From Pasteurella atlantica (GTDB lineage: Bacteria > Pseudomonadota > Gammaproteobacteria > Enterobacterales > Pasteurellaceae): a DNA stretch of 64,000 bases. The translations under genes were made by a program, and so were the position numbers. The stretch is taken from contig NZ_OY856306.1 in NCBI RefSeq assembly GCF_963693435.1, forward strand, positions 1,426,001-1,490,000, written 5' to 3'. Of this stretch, positions 50,702 through 58,101 are shown piece after piece; within the stretch, counting starts at the first letter, position 1, and every line of letters starts with the position of its first letter. The notes beneath the pieces are model-generated. The model ran no database searches. It worked only from the letters and a program-made list of their open reading frames with translations, and had not been told where the DNA came from.

Positions 50702-51922
50702 ATGAATTATAAAAACAAATCACTATGCCGTGTACGGACAATTACGTTATTTTTATCCTTAACTCAAGATAAAAATCAATGGCAACAGGCTTTACAGGAA
50801 GCCAAACAAGAATTTAATTTATTGATCCCAAGTATTCAAAATGCAGGTTATGAAATCCAAACCATTCGTATCGTCACTAATGCTTTTGGTGAATATTTAG
50901 ATACCACTAACATTGACACTGCTAAAGCAGATTTAAGTTATCTCAAACACCTGTTAAACCAACTTAATGACAGTGGTTTACGTATTCGATTTGCGATTGG
51001 AGAAGCAAAAACAGAGCGAGAGATTAACCTGTTACCTGAGCTTATCCAAAGTTATGGTGATTTATGCAATGCTTGTGTTAATGTGCCATTGGATAAAAAT
51101 GGTGTATTAGATAACAACTTAATAGAACAATCAGCTCAGGCTGTGAAAAAAATTGCCCAAATAACTGAACGAGGTGAAGGCAACTTTAATTTTACGGTTA
51201 ATTTTAACTGTGAACCATTTATCCCTTATTTTCCTGCTAGTTACCATTCTAGTCAATTACCAAATTGCTTTGTGATTGGTTTTGAAACACCTGATTTGTT
51301 GGTGGAAGTATTAGAAAGTTTATCAAAATCTGAACATAATGATTTTTTTAATACTGCTTATGAAAAAATGTCACAGGCATTGCAATATCATATTGATGAA
51401 GTCTTAAATGCAGTGTCATCCACTGAACTTACTGGACGTTTTAAATTTGTAGGAATAGACAGTTCTGCAGCGCCGTCTAAAAGTTGTAACTCAATGGCAA
51501 CTGTGTATGAATTATTAGGCGTACCTTATTTTGGTGCAGCAGGAACAGTAGAAGCCTCAGCCCTTCTTACTCGAGTGTTTAAATCCGTTAAAAATGTGCC
51601 TCTTATTGGTTTCTCTGGATTAATGCTCGCATTAACAGAAGATACAGGTTTAGCTAAAGGTTCACAATTAGCACAATTTGATATTCGAGCATTACTTACA
51701 TATAGTGCGGTATGTGGCATTGGATTAGATACCGTCCCTGTTGCAGGAGATGTGACCATTCCACAACTTAGTGCTTTAATGCGAGATACTGGCACAATGG
51801 CATTTCGTTTAAACAAGCCCCTCACTGTGCGAGTGTTTCCTATTCCCAATGCAAAAGCAGGCGATAGCACTCAGTTTGAAAGTGATGATTTGTGTAACAG
51901 TAAAATTTTAGCAATACCATAA
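50702..51922 (+). CDS. DUF711 (UPF0210) family protein
   Basis: 406 residues. DUF711 proteins share the pyruvate formate-lyase-like barrel fold but have no known activity. Recognisable segments are CRVRTITLFLSL, FKFVGIDSSAAPSKSCNSMA, VYELLGVPYFGAAGTVEASA, LIGFSGLMLALTEDTGLAKG and GIGLDTVPVAGDVTIPQLSA, ending LTVRVFPIPNAKAGDST. A single gene after smrB. Confidence 0.85.
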   Translation: MNYKNKSLCRVRTITLFLSLTQDKNQWQQALQEAKQEFNLLIPSIQNAGYEIQTIRIVTNAFGEYLDTTNIDTAKADLSYLKHLLNQLNDSGLRIRFAIGEAKTEREINLLPELIQSYGDLCNACVNVPLDKNGVLDNNLIEQSAQAVKKIAQITERGEGNFNFTVNFNCEPFIPYFPASYHSSQLPNCFVIGFETPDLLVEVLESLSKSEHNDFFNTAYEKMSQALQYHIDEVLNAVSSTELTGRFKFVGIDSSAAPSKSCNSMATVYELLGVPYFGAAGTVEASALLTRVFKSVKNVPLIGFSGLMLALTEDTGLAKGSQLAQFDIRALLTYSAVCGIGLDTVPVAGDVTIPQLSALMRDTGTMAFRLNKPLTVRVFPIPNAKAGDSTQFESDDLCNSKILAIP

Positions 51923-51923
51923 A

Positions 51924-51956
51924 ACAAGCGGTTACTTTATAATAAAATTTTGCATT
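51924..51956 (+). repeat. Uptake signal sequence (Apl type, perfect core)
   Basis: ACAAGCGGT core followed about 25 bp later by TTTTGCATTTTA. It lies in the intergenic region after the DUF711 gene. Confidence 0.6.
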
Positions 51957-52013
51957 TTATTGTAAAGTGTATAATGACCATATACTTTTAACTATTAATT
52001 TTTAAATATTAAT

Positions 52014-52072
52014 TGCCCCCACCCTAACCCTCCCCCGTAAAAACGGAGGAGGGGATCTTAAGAGGGGAGGGG
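52014..52072. repeat. GC-rich intergenic repeat before yjjG
   Basis: CCCCACCCTAACCCTCCCCC, then a CCTCCCCCGT/ACGGAGGAGG inverted repeat and GAGGGGAGGGG. It is much more GC-rich than its surroundings and similar to short repeats seen in many genomes. GGGGAGGG (52064-52071) matches the FtsK-orienting KOPS consensus GGGNAGGG and points toward dif. Confidence 0.5.
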
Positions 52073-52088
52073 CGTCAAAGAGGTAACA

Positions 52089-52760
52089 ATGAAATATAAA
52101 TGGATTTTATTTGATGCAGATGAAACCTTGTTTTCTTTTAATTCTTATTTAGGATTAAAAGCAATGCTTAAGCATTATGATATTGATTTTAGTCAGCAAG
52201 ATTATGATGAATTTCAAGCAATCAATAAACCATTATGGGTGGCGTATCAAAATAAAGAAATTCAAGCAGAAGATATTCAAATTCGTCGCTTTCAAAAATT
52301 ATCTGAGCAGACAGGACAACCGCCTTTAAGCTTAAATAAAGAATTAATGAATGAGATGGCAAAAGTGAGTCAGCCTTTAGAAAATGTTATCGAAATGCTT
52401 AATCATCTTTATGGACAAGTAAAAATGGGGATTGTCACCAATGGTTTTACGCAAATACAAGATGCTCGCTTAACGAATACGAATACTAAACATTTTTTTG
52501 ATTTACTTGTTGTCTCAGAAGAAGTGGGAATTGCAAAGCCTGATAGAAAAATATTTGAATATGCGTTATCTAAAATGAATGATGTTCAAAAATCGCAAGT
52601 ATTAATGGTGGGCGATACGTTAGCCTCTGATATTTTAGGAGGGAATAATGCGGGGTTTGATACCTGTTGGTTTAATCCACATAATGATGATAACAATTCT
52701 CAAATTCAAGCTACTTATGAAATCAATAATATGCGACAACTTATTGATATTATTAAGTAA
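52089..52760 (+). CDS. yjjG: HAD-family pyrimidine nucleotidase (dUMP phosphatase)
   Basis: 223 residues with strong similarity to E. coli YjjG. Motif I is FDADETLFSFNSYLGLKAML, then NKPLWVAYQNKEI, motif II VKMGIVTNGFTQIQDARL and motif III/IV EEVGIAKPDRKIFEYAL with MVGDTLASDILGGNNAGFDT. It hydrolyses non-canonical pyrimidine monophosphates. It is 15 bp upstream of cysB and probably in one transcript. Confidence 0.93.
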   Translation: MKYKWILFDADETLFSFNSYLGLKAMLKHYDIDFSQQDYDEFQAINKPLWVAYQNKEIQAEDIQIRRFQKLSEQTGQPPLSLNKELMNEMAKVSQPLENVIEMLNHLYGQVKMGIVTNGFTQIQDARLTNTNTKHFFDLLVVSEEVGIAKPDRKIFEYALSKMNDVQKSQVLMVGDTLASDILGGNNAGFDTCWFNPHNDDNNSQIQATYEINNMRQLIDIIK

Positions 52761-52775
52761 TAAGAGAGCATAAAA

Positions 52776-53759
52776 ATGAAACTAATTCAGCTTCGGTATA
52801 TTGTTGAAATTGTGAACCAAAATTTAAATATTTCAGATACTGCTAAGGTGCTTTATACTTCTCAACCTGGTATTAGCAAACAGGTACGACAACTTGAGCA
52901 AGAGCTTGGTGTGAATATTTTTGAACGTAATGGAAAACATTTAAAAGGATTAACCGAAGAAGGTGAAAAAATTGTGAAAATAGCCAGAGAAATCTTGGTG
53001 AAAACACAGGGGATTAAGTTGATTGCAGAAGAACAAACTCAACCTGATATTGGGATAATTCGTATTGCTGCACCTAACACACAAGCTCGTTATGTATTAC
53101 CACAAGTGATTGACGTATTTAAAAAGAAATACCCCAATATTAGTATTCATCTTCATCAAGGATCTCCTGCTCAGATTTCTAATGCATTGCTCGAAGGAGA
53201 GGTAGATTTAGTGATCGTGACTGAAGCACAATCTCTTTTTGAAGGTGCAATTTTATTACCCTGTTATCTTTGGAATAGATCAGTTATTGTAAAAAAAGAG
53301 CATCCACTTGCAAAATTTGTGAACCAACCTACCGCTTTAACAGTCAAAGAACTCAGTAAGTATGATTTAATTACTTATACTTTTGGTTTTTCAGAAAATT
53401 CTGATCTTGATAATGCTTTTAGCCAAGCAGGAGTTTTACCTAAAGTTGTCTTTAGTGCCACAGATGCTGATGTGATAAAAACCTATGTACGTTTAGGACT
53501 GGGGGCAGGAATTATGGCATCAATGGCTTATACTGAATTTGATGATGATTTGATTAGAATAGATGCTAGACATCTTTTTCAATCAAGTATGACACAAATA
53601 GCATTTAGAAAGGGAATGTTTTTACGGCATTACCTTTATGATTTTATTACGGAGTTTGCACCACATTTAACTCGAACATTAGTAGAAACAGCAGAGCAAT
53701 TACGTGATAATAACAGTATTGCTCGTTTGTTTGAACACACTCAATTAGAGGAAAAATAG
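52776..53759 (+). CDS. cysB: LysR-type activator of sulphur assimilation, CysB
   Basis: 327 residues. The N-terminal HTH MKLIQLRYIVEIVNQNLNIS, then TSQPGISKQVRQLEQELGVN is the CysB signature. The ligand domain has VIVTEAQSLFEG and the later YTFGFSENSDLDNAFSQAGV. It activates cysteine biosynthesis genes with N-acetylserine. Its stop codon abuts the start of the following gene. Confidence 0.96.
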   Translation: MKLIQLRYIVEIVNQNLNISDTAKVLYTSQPGISKQVRQLEQELGVNIFERNGKHLKGLTEEGEKIVKIAREILVKTQGIKLIAEEQTQPDIGIIRIAAPNTQARYVLPQVIDVFKKKYPNISIHLHQGSPAQISNALLEGEVDLVIVTEAQSLFEGAILLPCYLWNRSVIVKKEHPLAKFVNQPTALTVKELSKYDLITYTFGFSENSDLDNAFSQAGVLPKVVFSATDADVIKTYVRLGLGAGIMASMAYTEFDDDLIRIDARHLFQSSMTQIAFRKGMFLRHYLYDFITEFAPHLTRTLVETAEQLRDNNSIARLFEHTQLEEK

Positions 53760-54407
53760 ATGAAGTTATGGACAAAAATTAAATATGTTGTACTGGGGAG
53801 TTTGGTATTAAGTAGTGCAGTATCAGCAGAAGATTTTAATATAAAATATAGTTCAAATTATTTAATGCCGGCGTATGTACATTTTAAAAATGATGATCAT
53901 AGCTATGAAATTAATGCCAAAATTAATATTCCACTGTATAAAATTATTTTTTCATCACAGGGAACAACTCATAAAGATGGCTTTAATATGACAAGTTATC
54001 GAGATCTGCGTAATGGTAAAATCTATTCAATCAGTGAAATGAATGACAATATTATTACTTATGGACGAGTAAAGAAAGGCAGAGAGTTAGAAATGGTGAA
54101 AATAAATATGCCTGTTTTTGATTTATTTACAATGGCTTACCAATTAAGTTATTTTGATAAGTTACCTAAAAACTTTCAAATAACAAATGGGAAAAAAATG
54201 TATTTAATGAAAAATATTGCCGTAAAGAAAATAGTTAAAGCAGTAAAACAGGATGGGAAAGCTTATAAACAAATTACCTATAAATTTAAAACAGGACATA
54301 AAGATATTACTGTTAAAAAATATCTTGGTGAGAAATTTCCTCGTTATATTTCTTATAATAAAGATGGCGATAATTATAAATTAGAGTTTGATGGTTTTGT
54401 TGAGTAA
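53760..54407 (+). CDS. Periplasmic DUF3108-like protein
   Basis: 215 residues. Its ATG follows the cysB stop codon directly. Signal peptide about MKLWTKIKYVVLGSLVLSSA then VSA. The mature part is beta-rich (INAKINIPLYKIIFSSQGTT and FPRYISYNKDGDNYKLEFDG), as in DUF3108 periplasmic proteins. The function is unknown. It is the last gene before the terminator and dif-associated element. Confidence 0.7.
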   Translation: MKLWTKIKYVVLGSLVLSSAVSAEDFNIKYSSNYLMPAYVHFKNDDHSYEINAKINIPLYKIIFSSQGTTHKDGFNMTSYRDLRNGKIYSISEMNDNIITYGRVKKGRELEMVKINMPVFDLFTMAYQLSYFDKLPKNFQITNGKKMYLMKNIAVKKIVKAVKQDGKAYKQITYKFKTGHKDITVKKYLGEKFPRYISYNKDGDNYKLEFDGFVE

Positions 54408-54424
54408 TGCTATAAATATAGTTT

Positions 54425-54458
54425 AAGGATGTATGATTATATAAATACATCCTTTTTT
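54425..54458 (+). terminator. Terminator of the yjjG-cysB transcript
   Basis: AAGGATGTAT and ATACATCCTT form a perfect 10-bp stem followed by T6. It ends 14 bp before the left dif-like site. Confidence 0.9.
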
Positions 54459-54471
54459 ATTTATAACTATA

Positions 54472-54505
54472 ACTTCGCATAATGTATATCAAGATTATGT
54501 TGAAT
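54472..54505 (+). other. Left dif-like XerCD site with 12-bp central region
   Basis: XerC arm ACTTCGCATAA (identical to dif), 12-bp centre TGTATATCAAGA instead of 6 bp, XerD arm TTATGTTGAAT (one mismatch to dif). A lengthened centre is known for the CTXphi attP site. Confidence 0.85.
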
Positions 54506-54539
54506 TTGAGTGCTATACCATTTTTTAATAGTGCGAAAA

Positions 54540-54567
54540 TTTATACATAATCTGCATTATGCGATGT
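54540..54567 (-). other. Inverted dif-like XerCD site inside the element
   Basis: On the minus strand: XerC arm ACATCGCATAA (10 of 11 to dif), centre TGCAGA, XerD arm TTATGTATAAA (8 of 11). It lies 34 bp from the left site in opposite orientation, so in single strands the two can pair into a long hairpin, like attP1/attP2 of CTXphi. Confidence 0.8.
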
Positions 54568-54614
54568 TTTTTCCCTTCCAAATATAACCATATTTATAAA
54601 TAATATAGTTAAAA

Positions 54615-54665
54615 ATACCGCTTTAAGCGTGCAGCGGATTTGCCGCAGCACGCCAAAAGCGGTAT
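54615..54665. other. Large hairpin in the element's gene-free region
   Basis: Perfect outer arms ATACCGCTTT and AAAGCGGTAT, then GCGTGC/GCACGC and GCGG/CCGC inner stems with small mismatches and a 5-nt loop. The outer arm contains an uptake-like AAGCGGTAT. It is a candidate packaging signal or minus-strand origin. Function inferred. Confidence 0.6.
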
Positions 54666-54701
54666 AAAAATGACTTATTTTTGATGATAAAGGGGATTAT
54701 T

Positions 54702-54717
54702 AAGGGGCTTGCCCCTT
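54702..54717. other. Short hairpin in the element's gene-free region
   Basis: AAGGGGC, TT, GCCCCTT: a perfect 7-bp stem followed by AGCGTAAGCGTAGC. Candidate replication origin element for the Rep protein. Function inferred. Confidence 0.5.
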
Positions 54718-54954
54718 GATATAGCGTAAGCGTAGCTTAGATATTTATTTGAAAAAATGAATTAGTTGTGCGTAAAAATGTTTTTCAGAAAACAAGAAAA
54801 TACTCACCCCCTATTAGACCAAATTCCGATATATAATCTTAAAAAATGTTTGAATTATAGAATTAAGTTGAATTTGCTCCGTCCACTATCTTTAAAAGTG
54901 AAAAGTGGACTCTTGTCTCATTTTGAGACAAAATAGCTTTTTTTTTAATCAATT

Positions 54955-55281
54955 CTAAAATTCTATCTTTTCAGATTTTCGCATTATTAACCAAGTTTTT
55001 ATTAGCTGTTTTATAGCGTATTGATCTTCTTCAGGTAATTCTTTTAATGCTTTTTCTAAATATGAGAAACTTTCGGTTTTTTCACCATAGATAATTTCTT
55101 CTATTGCAACTCCTAAATTAGCAGCTATTGAAACTACTGTATTTATTTGTGGGTTATTTTGTTCACCGCTTTCTAATTTTGATATTTGCCCTTTTGATAT
55201 TCCGCTCATATCTGCTAAATCTTGTTGGCTTATTCCTGCTGATTTACGAATATGTTTGATATTTTCACCGATATGTTTCAT
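54955..55281 (-). CDS. XRE-family phage repressor (RstR-like position)
   Basis: 108 residues from the ATG at 55281 (MKHIGENIKHIRKSAGISQQ), which has AGAGAG upstream; the frame is open to 55344. The HTH is ISQQDLADMSGISKGQISKL, then ESGEQNNPQI, typical of Cro/CI-like proteins. The C-terminal helical part (ALKELPEEDQYAIKQLIKTW) may dimerise. It is divergent from rep, with 150 bp between them that should hold both promoters. By position and design it should repress the rep promoter. Confidence 0.88.
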   Translation of the reverse strand: MKHIGENIKHIRKSAGISQQDLADMSGISKGQISKLESGEQNNPQINTVVSIAANLGVAIEEIIYGEKTESFSYLEKALKELPEEDQYAIKQLIKTWLIMRKSEKIEF

Positions 55282-55431
55282 ATAACTCTCTTTTATGTTT
55301 TTTTTTGTATTATTCAGTATAGTTTTTTTATAGTTTTTTTTCATATTTTATTATTTTAATACAAAAATTTGCATTTATAATATGTTACTAATATACTTGT
55401 TTACATTAAGTTTCCTAAATGAAGAATTTTA

Positions 55432-56688
55432 ATGATTGATTTTTTGAAAATTTCTATTAGTTTTAAAGAAAGTGAATTGCTCATCCTTAATGATGGGGAG
55501 ACTGCTTTTTTAAAAACGTCTTTAGAAGTTATTGCTAAAAAATCAGGATTAAAATTATCAGCTGGCAATGTTTCTTTTGAAATTGACGGTGATTTACACC
55601 TTTCAGAACTTCGCCATCCTTATGAACAATTACCAAGCCATTTTTCAACTTTAGCAATAAAGATATGGCAGGGGAGTGATAATCTTTCAAAAATGCCTTT
55701 TTTAGAATTAAAAGCAAGCCCAGCGAAACTATTACAGGGTCATAATGTTTTCGGTTCGACAAATATTGAACTTTGTGCTTTTGAAATGTTGAATACTCTT
55801 GCTGTTGGTCGTCCTGAACTTTATGAAATGTTAGATATATCCTCTGCAACAGTTGATTGGATTGATGTTACTTATTCTGCTCATATTCCTAATGATAGCC
55901 TACAAAAACAGTTAATTGCATTTTTAAAAAATATTCATTCAGGTCAATCAAAACAAACTAGATTTAACCGTGATTATGAAACAACAGTATGCTGGAACAC
56001 AGGAAGCCGTAGAAGAACATTAAAAGCCTATTTAAAAGGTTATGAATTACATAGAAGAATAGGGGAGCTTCAAAACCAATTGATGAAGTGTAAATCTCCT
56101 TATTTAATGAACTCATTAAATATTTTAACTGATATTAGATTACAAGAATTTGCAAAGAAATGTGTTAGATTTGAAGCTAGATTATTACAACGTTATTTAA
56201 ATGATAAACATATACCAAGAAATTTGTTTGATTTAATTAATTATCAAAAAGCTTATGAAAAAAATGGTGAAGATTTAATAAAAGATTTATGGATAGAAGC
56301 TTTTAAAGATATATTTGATGCGATTGGAGAAACAAAAATGAATGTTTATAATGAAGAAAAAATTATTAATTTATTACGTAAAAATTATTTAAAAATCACC
56401 CCTAAGGGTAATGTTAGTTATTCAAAAGCAGATCGTTTGTATGGGTTTTATGAGAGATTATTAGATCGTGGTTATGATAACGTTTATCGCTCTATGTCTC
56501 GTGAGACTTTTAGACGTAATTTGTATGATTTAATGGCGATCGGTCTTACAAAAGCACAATTACAAAATTTAAAATCTAAAGAAAAAAATAATATTATTCC
56601 GTTTATGAAATTAGTAGAAATTGATTTCACCCATCAAAAACCATCTTGGTATATTGAACCAAATTACACATATTTAAAAGCAGCTTAA
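55432..56688 (+). CDS. Filamentous-phage replication initiation protein (gene II/X family)
   Basis: 418 residues, the size of gpII/RstA. It starts MIDFLKISISFKESELLILN. The core blocks SATVDWIDVTYSAHIPNDSL, TVCWNTGSRRRTLKAYLKGY and CVRFEARLLQRYLNDKHIPR match the Phage_CRI/Phage_X replication family, which nicks the double-stranded form for rolling-circle synthesis. ALKAYLKGYELHRRI-like and VRFEARL motifs are typical of this family. It lies directly upstream of the ssDNA-binding-type gene (14 bp). No truncation. Confidence 0.88.
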   Translation: MIDFLKISISFKESELLILNDGETAFLKTSLEVIAKKSGLKLSAGNVSFEIDGDLHLSELRHPYEQLPSHFSTLAIKIWQGSDNLSKMPFLELKASPAKLLQGHNVFGSTNIELCAFEMLNTLAVGRPELYEMLDISSATVDWIDVTYSAHIPNDSLQKQLIAFLKNIHSGQSKQTRFNRDYETTVCWNTGSRRRTLKAYLKGYELHRRIGELQNQLMKCKSPYLMNSLNILTDIRLQEFAKKCVRFEARLLQRYLNDKHIPRNLFDLINYQKAYEKNGEDLIKDLWIEAFKDIFDAIGETKMNVYNEEKIINLLRKNYLKITPKGNVSYSKADRLYGFYERLLDRGYDNVYRSMSRETFRRNLYDLMAIGLTKAQLQNLKSKEKNNIIPFMKLVEIDFTHQKPSWYIEPNYTYLKAA

Positions 56689-56702
56689 AGGAGCGTTAAT
56701 TA

Positions 56703-56996
56703 ATGAAAGATCTATCAAATTATTTGTTAAAAGTTGAAATTTTACCTGACTCAAAAGTTGTTGAGCGTTCTGGGGTAAGTGAAAAAACGGGCAAAGAGTG
56801 GCACATTAAGACTCAGCAGGCTTATATTCATTTAGGTAAACCTTACCCTTCAGAATTTAAGATAAAGGTTCCTGACGGCTCTGAGCCTTATCCTGAAGGA
56901 TTTTATTATTTACATCCTTTATCATTTAAAGTAAGTTCTTATTTAGATAATATACAGCTTAATGATATTGTACTTATTCCTGTTGATGAATATTAA
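56703..56996 (+). CDS. Phage single-stranded-DNA-binding-type protein (gene V/RstB position)
   Basis: 97 residues: MKDLSNYLLKVEILPDSKVV, then ERSGVSEKTGKEWHIKTQQA, with YPEGFYYLHPLSFKVSSYLD and a C-terminal LIPVDEY. The size, beta-rich pattern and place after rep fit filamentous-phage gene V ssDNA-binding proteins. GGAG lies before the ATG. The stop ends 8 bp before dif, so nothing else can fit downstream in the element. Confidence 0.75.
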   Translation: MKDLSNYLLKVEILPDSKVVERSGVSEKTGKEWHIKTQQAYIHLGKPYPSEFKIKVPDGSEPYPEGFYYLHPLSFKVSSYLDNIQLNDIVLIPVDEY

Positions 56997-57004
56997 TCTC
57001 CTAA

Positions 57005-57032
57005 ACTTCGCATAATGTATATTATGTTAAAT
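57005..57032 (+). other. dif: dif site (chromosome dimer resolution, XerCD)
   Basis: XerC arm ACTTCGCATAA, centre TGTATA, XerD arm TTATGTTAAAT. The XerD arm and centre are identical to E. coli dif and the XerC arm keeps CGCATAA. It marks the replication terminus. It is the right boundary of the phage-like element. Confidence 0.93.
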
Positions 57033-57093
57033 AGGCAAATTAAACAAGTAAGTCGTGTTTTCATAATTATTTAATCTTCATTATATTTTTGGT

Positions 57094-57593
57094 TCATAAT
57101 TTATCAACAAACTCAGGCACAATCTGGCTCGCTAATCCATAATAACCTTGTTTAAAAACAGAATGGGTACTTGTGGCGTATTACAACAACTGCACTTATC
57201 GTCAGAAGTAATCGCCTTTTCCCTGTGATACACCTTTCCTGATTTAACACAACGCACTTTTAACAATTCACCGTGCATATGAATTAAGTTTTTTGAGCCA
57301 GCTCGTTCGTGTAAATTATCCACATTTTGAGTGACTAAGAGAAAATCTTTACCTAATCTCTGCTCTAATTTAGCCAGTGAAAAATGGGCTGCATTAGGTT
57401 GAATTTGAGGATCAAATAACTTCTCACGACGTTGATTATAAAACTGTTGCACCAATTCAGGATCACGCAAAAATCCCTCAGGGGTTGCCACATCATCTAT
57501 ACGATGATTTTCCCACAACCCATCACTGGCTCTAAAAGTTTGAATACCTGATTCTGCTGAAATTCCAGCACCTGTTAATACAACGACTTTCAT
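57094..57593 (-). pseudogene. cobB: CobB-type sirtuin deacylase, internally deleted and frameshifted
   Basis: The N-terminal 141 codons are normal for Cob[41 protein letters not shown] with the catalytic His, and the first zinc Cys residues CVKSG and CSCCNTPQ. After that the frame reads [12 protein letters not shown] and stops at 57132. In another frame the true C-terminus follows: [16 protein letters not shown], stop at 57094. About 90 residues, including the second NAD-binding part, are missing. NAD-dependent lysine deacylation by this copy is probably lost. It lies about 60 bp from dif. Confidence 0.88.
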
Positions 57594-57626
57594 ATTATTT
57601 CCTTATTATATTTTAACTCATACTTT

Positions 57627-58055
57627 TTAATTGAAAAATACACCATACTCCCCACCCCAATCTTTAGCTTCTTGGTCAATATTCCAATGCCAATAATTTT
57701 GTTCTGTACTAAAACCATCACCCACAAAATAACCATTTACTAAAATAAAAAAAGAAGCAAAAACTAACAGGAAGATAACCCCTATTTTATAAACTTTTGA
57801 GGGACATTTAATTTGTTTAACTACTTTATCAATAAAGAATAAAATCACACTCCAGATAAGTACATTTACGATTACACCATAAACACTATAATAATTTTCA
57901 AGAGATACCGCCCCCTGTTTTTTGTAAACAATAGGATTAGCCCAATAGGTCGGCAACCATTCATCACCAATAGATTGATAAGAAAAACCAAGGAGATTAG
58001 ATAGTACTAAGCCTAATGCAATATATAAGATAATGGGGAGTGTGTATTTTTTCAT
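57627..58055 (-). CDS. Unrecognised inner-membrane protein (142 residues)
   Basis: I start at the ATG at 58055 (MKKYTLPIILYIALGLVLSN), which has GAGG upstream; the frame is open to 58097. Three predicted helices: the N-terminal one, VIVNVLIWSVILFFIDKVVK and VYKIGVIFLLVFASFFILVN. Aromatic-rich loops (YQSIGDEWLPTYWANPIVY and NYWHWNIDQEAKDWGG). The function is unknown. Confidence 0.65.
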   Translation of the reverse strand: MKKYTLPIILYIALGLVLSNLLGFSYQSIGDEWLPTYWANPIVYKKQGAVSLENYYSVYGVIVNVLIWSVILFFIDKVVKQIKCPSKVYKIGVIFLLVFASFFILVNGYFVGDGFSTEQNYWHWNIDQEAKDWGGEYGVFFN

Positions 58056-58101
58056 TTTTATCGTACCTCTTATTAACTGAGTATTCCTGCAATACATAAT
58101 T

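Larger units (their letters stand above)
54472..57004 (+). mobile_element. dif-integrated filamentous-phage satellite-like element (Inoviridae/RS1 design)
   Basis: About 2.5 kb between a dif-like site with a 12-bp centre (54472-54505) and the perfect dif (57005-57032). It contains an inverted dif-like site, a hairpin-rich gene-free region, a divergent XRE repressor, a gene II/X-family replication protein and a small ssDNA-binding-type protein. The order att, intergenic, repressor (minus), rep (plus), ssb (plus) is the same as RstR-RstA-RstB of CTXphi/RS1. No integrase, coat, gene I (Zot) or gene III homologue is present. It should therefore use host XerCD for integration and a helper phage for packaging. 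The base composition is AT-rich like the host. Confidence 0.85.

Noticed and set aside
54955-57004. Match between CRISPR spacers and the phage-like element
   Set aside because: Reading the spacers by eye I found no match to the element; a computed search of all 42 spacers with mismatches would be needed.
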